Of a DNA stretch of 20,796 nucleotides, positions 9,301 to 18,300 are shown in pieces (positions within the stretch are counted from its first letter, which is position 1; the number at the start of each line of letters is the position of its first letter). The notes under the pieces are model-generated. The model ran no database searches. It was given only the letters and a program-made list of their open reading frames with translations, and had not been told where the DNA came from. Origin of the DNA: Stramenopiles sp. TOSAG23-2 (taxonomy: Eukaryota > Sar). Both the position numbers and the translations under genes were made by a program. The stretch spans positions 1 to 20,796 of the forward strand of contig LT649551.1 of the NCBI GenBank assembly GCA_900128395.1, read 5' to 3'.

Positions 9301-12300
9301 TTTTGCTCTGGGGCAACATTAGTATCAGTCTCTTCTTTCGTAGACTCTTCATGCTGTTCTACTACCTTGTCGTTCTTGTCTTCTTTTTGTTCTTCTACGG
9401 CAGTGGCTATAGATTCGGCTGTAGCTTCAAAGGTTTTTTCGATTTCAACAATTGGGGCTTCTGTCCCTTTTTCAACCGGTGTTTCAGCTTGCTCATATTC
9501 CTTCTTGTCAATTAAATCATCTTTTTGCTTTTCTTCTTTTGGGGCAATCACTTTTTCTTTTGCTTCTACAATTGCATTTTCAATTTCAATATTGGCACCC
9601 TCATCCTTTGTTTCATCCTCTTTTTCAAATTGGGTATCGTCTGTGGTAGTTAGCTCCTCTTTTTCTTCCGTAACTACAGTCTGGACCTCATTAACAGTTT
9701 CTACCTCTTCCACTTCATCGAATCTGTTTGGATCTTTAATCTCCTCGGTAACATTTTCATCTTTTTCCGCTTCTTTCTCTTTCTCTTTCTCTTCCTCCAC
9801 ATTGATAGTTGCCTCTTTCAGAGTAGGAGACTCATCATTCGTTATATCAGACTTTTTTCTTTGCTCCTCTTCCTCTCTCAAAGCCATTTCCTTGATAAAG
9901 TGATCGTTGAAATCCTGTTCGCCATCCTCCTCTACTAAATGGCCATCGATGTGATCTAAGACATTGCTAATATTTAATGTGTCGTCTGCAAAAATATCGT
10001 CAACTAATGAATCCATTGGAATGATAATAGATGCTCGGGGTTTTTCTTGTGACTTTGCTTCGTCCCTTTCTAAATCTGTATCGTTCGATGTGCCATCCTC
10101 CAATACAGCAGTAACGCTTGTGTCTTTGATACCATCATCTATCACTTTATCTTGTAATGAATCAACTACCTGTAGGGGTATTTCTGAAGGAATTCCCATT
10201 GTTCCACGCGTGGTCCAGGCCCGATCACCACCAGTACTCTCAGGTTTTTCACTGTATACAGTATCACGGTTCTTCAGGTATTCTTCCACTGCTTCAATTT
10301 CATCATCAATTTCTTCAACCTCGTTTAATTCGACATCTGAACCTTCACTAAAACTGTCATCGCTATCCCCCGGTCTAGCTTTTCTTCTACGTTTCTTTGT
10401 CATCATCATTGATTTAATAGATTCCTTTGATGTTGACTTAATCCCCATCTTTGATTTTTTCTTTGCCAGCTCTTTCAATGCTTTCTTTTTCCTATATTCG
10501 CTTCCCAAATGCTCTACCATTTCTCCACGGGCTTCGCGTTTTTTCTGAATACCAAGTAACTCGTTTTCCACTGGATCAATCGGTTTTTGGGCAGGTCCAA
10601 TCGTCGATACGCGTTGATCAGCGATAATTTGCATAGAATCATCATTAAAATATTTATCTTCAATGATATTTCCTTTTTCATCTACTATCAAATCATTATT
10701 TTTCGAGGAAGTAGTAGTAATACCTCCTCTTGATACTTGTCCTCTAGACAGTACTCTAATGGAGCTGTCTCGAGATTGTCCCCTTGATGCTCCTCTGGAT
10801 GATTCTCGCGATTTTCCTCTCGACGATGGTAAAGAACTTTTAGGGGAAACAGGAGGACTTTTATCCCTTTTTGCCTTGGCTGCATCCCAATGTGCCGGTT
10901 GCTCGCGAAACGATGGTGGATATAATCTGTCACTAACGTCACTTACGGGTGGATGGTGTTTCCCGGCACCTTTCCAACTTGGTGGTGCTTTATATGCAAG
11001 CGTGTTTGGGCGTATTCCTTCTTCTAATGTTGGCGGGTCGATGATAGTTAAACCACCAGGCGACACGGCGCGAGCTTTTTTATCTGGGGAACTGTGATTA
11101 TCATCACCTCTAGTATCATGGCGACTAGCAGCGCGTATAGCATGTGTCACGGACATTACCTCTGTTTCCGCTTTTTCTGCAGAGGCCAATATAGCTATCT
11201 CATCATCTCCGCGTATAACGCTTACCATTATGGCCAACACTTCCGCTTTTGTCATAGCGTTTATAACGACTTGCAAAGATATTTGCAGCTCCTTTTTGCC
11301 TATTCTTCCACGTCTATGAGCTCGTTTTAAAGTTTTTAAAACCAAATCTTGTTCTTGTTTATCTAAACTTTCGTTCCTTGCGCTCGAAGAAGACAAAATA
11401 TCCTCGCTTTTCATGTGCATCAAATTACCCTCTAGTGTCACTCTCAAAATTTCTAGACCTTCACTTGTCTCTGAAGCTTCTGCTATAATTTTACCTAATT
11501 TCGCTACTTCCTCTTTCGTTAACCAACCATTTTTATTTTGGTTTGAAAGAGCGCTGAAAATGTTTTCCTTCGCTAGATTTCCAAGTGTTCTTGTTACTGC
11601 AGTTGGTAAAACCAAGTCAGATGCTCTAATAATATCTGTTGAACTAGATTGAGATATTAATGTCATACATACGGCAACAACTTCTGCTTTCGTAATTGCC
11701 GTTTGCAAAACTGCATTTGCAGCTCTACGAGCTTGTGCGGGGAAGTGAAAAGATGCACGCACAATGGTTTTTGCACGCAATAGTTCTTCGTCGCCTAAAT
11801 CATCTGTATTTGCCGTATCGGATGCTATGCTGGTTAAGATTTCGGCAGGAGAAGCGTTTGACAACAATGACATTAATATTTCAAAATATTGAGACATAGT
11901 ATTTACACGGCTCACGCAGCGTATTGCAGCTTCTACCTGATCTGTATCAAACACAGATGAGCCTTTTATTGCTTTTATTAAAGCAGATTTGATTGATGGT
12001 GTTGCAACGCGAGTCAGTGAAGCTGCTGGTGTTGTTGCGCGGCGTGTAACAACTACATGTTGCTGTTGGTTTAGCATCAATGATGATTCTTCCAAACTAT
12101 AACTTTGCTCGTTCAGCATCGAGGAATTTATAGGAGATATGGGCCTTGATGGTGGCAAAGACGGTTGGTCGCCTTTCAGCAACGATCTTCCGAAATCACG
12201 CAACATAGCCTCTTGTGATTCTTCGATCTCCGCTCTTGACATGGAAGCTGGGTGTTTTGTTAATGGGGCATACCTTGTATTTTTATCGGTGCGATCATGT

Positions 12301-15300
12301 GTTCCATGATCTAACTGATGCACATAATTCGTGTTGTCTGTTCTAGTTGTCCTAAAAGGAGCTTGACTGGCAATTATTTCTAGTTCATTGGACGTTTTTT
12401 CTACTAATGAGGCATGTTCAATTGGATCTTTTAGCACAGTACTTAATTCTTTTAAATGAGTTGAAACAAGAAACGATGGCGTAGTATTTTCTAAATTCAA
12501 AGTCATGCTTTGCGTTTCGGGATTATCTTTAGCAATTTGTTCTGCCAAAGTTAAAAATGCAGTACGAGTCCCACGACCATGACCTCGTGTAACAGAAAAC
12601 TGTGCATCATCGATTAGGTTTGACGTACTCTTACTCATTCCGTTACTACTGTTTCTATTTTTATTGCTACGGACATTAATACTTGTGATTCCAGTTATGC
12701 TATTACGATTGTTAAACGGCATTTCGTCCAGTGCCGAATTTCCTTGCAAAGAGTTAATACTACCACTTCTGTCCAAAACATTCCCATTTGCTCCTGCAAG
12801 ACTATTTTGAATAAGTATATCTTCCTCTGTCACTGTTATCATATCCTCCAAAATTTTGGGAGTGAAAACTATAAATCCACCGTGATATTTACTTTCTTTC
12901 ACCGTTGCATATTGATACAATTGCGACCAAAATTCTAAATATGCTACACGGTTATCGTTGCGGTTATTATTATTTACACTTTCATTTGCATCAAGTGTTG
13001 AACCACCACTATTAACTTGTTGTTTGTTTTCACCATTGAAACGTTTAAAAGACAATGACAAATTATGTAATAACCTGTCTGATAATATAGACCCACTCCA
13101 TAATTTGCTATTTCGTAAGACTTCTGCAAAATTATATTCCAGGAGCGTCCCACTACCAGTTGTGTTATTACGAATTACACTTTCATCCTTCGAAACACGT
13201 GTATTTTTATCACACAGTATAAAATCGTCAAGTAAAACTTTTAATGCGCCAATTACAGCTCCGCTAGTTGGTTTATCGTCGGTATTCCCTAGAATAGGAG
13301 ATTTCACTCTGCTCTTACCATCCATGAAATCCGCATCTGCTTTATTTCCACTATTCACATTTGAAGAGGACGGCATGGCTACCACAATACTATTTTTTGG
13401 TGAATACGGCCTTTGGTCTGTTATGGTCTGCAACATTAAGTTCTTTTGTAGCTTTAATTCCTCTTGCCAAACACGGTGTACGCTTACTATTGCTTCCAAT
13501 ACACAGTCACATTCAACATACTCATGTATTCCTTGATCCATAACGACTGGTAAGGATGAAATATGCGATTCGATTGATTCAAGTAAATCTGGCGGTCCAC
13601 TAAACATTGAACGAGCGCACTCTACTGCGCGATATGTATTAACCAATAGTATCTCCGTAGCGTCGTTTGAAATGCCGGCATGAACCGTCTTCAATCTGAC
13701 TGCTTCCGGTGAGTCTTCAGTCAACATATTAATCAATGGTGCAGTTTCCTTATTTAATGCAAATTCACTTCTAGAATAGATCCACTGTTGTGCATCACAA
13801 AATAATTCTAACGATGGCTCTTGCAAGGGCAATAAGCTAATAATATCATTTTCTCCGCCTTGGTCTTGGTTGACTAAAACTTGAGCAAATCTAGCCATCA
13901 TGCGACAAGCTGGTACCTCACGATAAACCAATAAACTTTCTAAAAATGCAATTAATTTAGGTCCTGCTATTTCAATTAATCCGTAAGTTTTCATATGCCA
14001 CTCGTGTAAAAAGTGTGGCATTTGTATACGTGATTGCGAATGACGATCCTGAACAACATCTTGCGCCTCTTTATCTTTCCATATCTGCGTGATATTTTTT
14101 AAAACTTTGCGCAATGGCATTGGTCGCACATAGTTTTCTCCGAGATTTTTCAATCCCTGCAATGCTTGATTCTCCAGTGATAGCATTACGTGGTGCAATT
14201 TTTTAGTATGTATTTTTCTGTATATTGGATGTAGACGAGGCCATTTTGTCAAGGTAGATAATTGCCTTGCAAATGCAGACAATGTATTGATAGCAATTTG
14301 GCTATGTTGACACCATCTATTCTTTGGTGTAATTGATAATGTACCTTTGGAATCACCGCCATCCCAAACGTCAGGTGTTTGCATAAGACTTTCAAACCTG
14401 GCTTTTGATGCGATTCCTGCACGTTTTGCCCTTACCTCAATCTCCCTCCACATCCTACCTTCGGATATTCCTTTAGACACCGCGATATTTCTGGTATGTG
14501 TTTTTACTTCTCCAATAGAATTATATTCAACGACGGTTCTAATATTATGCTTAATGATTGCTTGCGAGTTTTGTTTTTGCTTCCTCTCCATTTTGACCAA
14601 CGCTTCCCAATTAGATTTCAAGTATTGCACATACGCTGTAGCTACCAACAAAAAATCGTCAAATGTTACTAACGTACGACCAATACGTTCTTCCATCAAT
14701 TGTTTTTGATAATTTGAAGTTGGTTCATTCATTCGTGCAACAGCAGCATCCGGTATGGACCTCTTTAATTTAAATATACTTTCATGTAAATTCCACAATT
14801 TCCATAGCTCAGGGGATTCGTTGCTATTTTTGCCACCAATTCCTATATGAACGTGCTCTAGCACTTTTGGTAGTTCCTCAAATTTTAATTTTATTTGTGG
14901 TGGTAAACATAATTTTGTAAATTCTTCGCGCAGTATTGCTATAGCCATAGGGTCTAATCCCACCCTTAAATTGACATGGTATTTATTAGATTTCGAGGCT
15001 TCTTTTGAATTTGGATCAGCTGGTAATTCATGTTGCTTGACATTAGATAACTCAGTCGATAATTCTTTAGATATGTCTTCCATTGATGTTCCCTCCAATG
15101 GAACTTGTGATTTCATATTTATACAAGACAACTCGTTATCAACTTTTCCCTCAATACTAACGTCTTCCACTGATTCCTTCGTTCCGCTTACTACGATCTT
15201 AATAATACCTTCCCTACTACCTGGTCTGTCGTGTTTAAACGGCAATCTTTGTAACATCGAATTATCATCCAAGAGCTTTGAGTTATCCCCTGTGCTGAAT

Positions 15301-18300
15301 GGTCTAATATTACTTCCACGTGTTGATAAAGATCGCTCGATTTCTTGTTCCATCGAAAAATTGTGGGTTATGTTGTTCTTTTCATCATAGACGTAATGTT
15401 CAAGATTATCCCCTTGGCTATCGTTTAATTTAAAGGAGCTAGAAAACCTACGCAAGCTTGAGTCGGTAATACCATTATTTAAAACTCCTGATGATTGTTG
15501 TTGCACTTCCTCTTGTTGTAACTCCTTGTCAATTTGACTATGATTGTTATTCATCCATCCTATCTGTGGCTTTGACTTTAATGTGACAGATGCATTTTGG
15601 GCATTATGAATCATTGCTCCTGGAGGCATTGGATTGTTTGACGGAATTGATTTTGCAGCATGTCTCTCACCCCATTTAGATAGTTGAGGAATTTCTGTCA
15701 TAGATTTTGTGCGTTCAAGTCCACCAATAGAAGCTTGTCTTAGTTGATTTGCCATTTGAAAATCGTTTGATAAAGACACAGTTGGTGCTGTTCTTGACAA
15801 CGGATCGCTGGTAGTTTTGAGATAGCCTGTTGGTTGTTTAATATTTGAGTTTTGCTGCTGAAATACATTGCTGTCGATCTTATCATTTGCTGGTGAAGAT
15901 GTAACGACATCATTATATGGCACATATCCAGTTATAGGAAATGATTTTTCTGCAGGTATTTTCTCGGTTTCCACAACTATGGATTCACTTTTTTCCTCAG
16001 TTTTGGCGCTCTCCTCTTGTGTGGTAGCAACAACTGTACCATGCTGGCCAATCTCTTCTTTTTTTGTATCTTCTTTGCTACTATCCTGGATCGATGAATT
16101 TTCTTCAAGCATAACTAATTTTTTCTTTCTATGTTCAATGACTAACTTGCGTTGTGCAATACCCGATCTGACATTGGCTTTCAACACCGTCATGCCTTCA
16201 ACATGGGATGCTAAAATAACTCTGTCATTTGCAATGAAATTTATACTTCGAATAGGTACATTAATACTGAAACTACGTAACAAGACTATATTTGCTAAAT
16301 TAACATCTTCGAGCAACATTGCACCCCACATCATAATCGTGCCATCTAAAGAAGCTGATGCAAAATAATCACCATTGGATGGACTACACATTGCACTTAC
16401 GCTTTTGACATGGGATTGATTGGACCAAAATGGCAAGAAAACTTTATCTTTCCCAGTCTGAAGTTTATCATTGGCATTTAACTCTGTTTGAAGTTCCCAA
16501 CCTTGCATGGAACCATTATCATATCCAACGATCAGACAATTAGAACCTTTCAAAACTATAGATGATGTTACTTTCGCACGTCTTTTCTTTCCATTTCCAG
16601 AAGCCGTGTTCTTTCCTGATCCAATATCTTTCTTTCCATTCAATGATGAAGGCTGCGCTAAAAAGAATGCTACTTGATTCAATCTACCTGACCTCCACGC
16701 ACTCCATACTTTTATAATGCCATCTTCCCCTACGCTAACTACCGTTTTCTTTAGTGGTGGTGGAAATAATTTTCCAACAACTGGATGTAGTGCGCCTTCA
16801 CATTGTTCTAATGTTGGTATTTCCAATATATCTACGATTGGGCCGCTATGTGCTTGCATCGATGTTATCATTCTGCTTTTAACGACATCCCATAGCATTA
16901 AATATCCATCAGCTGATCCTGTTACCACTGTAAATTTTGCCATGTTTTTTTCATGTTCAACTCTAACATTTTCACTGATCTGCGTTACGGTTTTTTTATA
17001 ATGGACTGGTCCGCCCCAAGGTCCATTTAACTCGGTTGAGGGACAACTTCCACCAATTTGCAAATTTGGATCTTTTCTCGAACTGTTACCTTCTATATCA
17101 TCATCTTCATCCCAGATATTGCGCAATGTTCTAGATGCAACACGATTGCCACTGCGAAATGCACTATTTCTACCTCCTCGGCATGGCACGTGCATCACGC
17201 ATATGGATGTAACAGGCGCGATTCTCTCACGATCACGCAAAAGGCGAATTCGTAACCCTCCACGTTGCGGATCGAATAATTCTACAGCGCCATCACTCCA
17301 TCCAAGTATAGAATGATTAAGCTCTTCCCACCAATGCATTTTGACTACTTGTAATAAATTACTGCTCTCTCCAATTGCTTTTAAATTATTTCCAAATCGA
17401 TTAATATTTTTTCCATCGCTATGAATATTGGTATTGGTCCTACTACCAATGCCTTTCGTATTTGTTTGTGATTTTAAACCAGCGATACCTTTATTTAATC
17501 TACCACTGTTGTTTTTAAATTTACTACTTCCATGTAAAGAACTCATACTCGAACTAGCTCTCATGCGTTTCTTTGCTTTACCTCCTTTTGGATTGACTCT
17601 TTCGGTAGGTACACTACCAACTACTACTCTTCCAGTCTGTACATCTAAAATATTTACTTGGTTATTTTCCCTTAAAATTACTAGGTGTGAGCTATTATTT
17701 GTTGGATTCATTTTATTCATTGGATTTATTGATAAAATTGAATCGTTCGATATGCCGAACCTCCACCTTTGCGTTTGCACTTCTGCTATTGTAATACTAC
17801 TACCAGCTACTGTAAATAAAACTTCCTTCACACCAGCGGGGCCATTGATACGACTATGGACAATTGCAAATGGTGGATAAACCCTTCGTGTACCCTGTTT
17901 AAATGCGACTCTAAATGTACTGGCTAATGGCAATCTACCTAATTCTACCCCATGAATTGCATCAAAATGCCTAACATCTCCATCTGCACCACATGAAAAT
18001 AAACTGAATTTGTCATCAGACAGTATTGCACAATTAACGCGTCCACGATGAGAAGGAAATTCCCTACAGAGTATGGGTTTGGCATTAGGATTATAATCCT
18101 CACGATCGTCGTTGTTGTAGTTGTTGTTATTATTATTATTATTATCATCATCATTTACCTCTTTTACATGTGGAGTTATACTATTTTCGTTTTTATCATG
18201 TTGTTCTGTTGGCAATAAAAATAACCATGTTGCCAAGACGCCATCATCATAGGATGCTGTTAATTCATTTAACTCTACCACATATTGCAAACTTGTAATC

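Noticed and set aside
9367-9903. Plus-strand Ser-rich reading frame of about 178 codons
   Set aside because: It mirrors the same acidic coding region and has no domain or start context suggesting a real gene.
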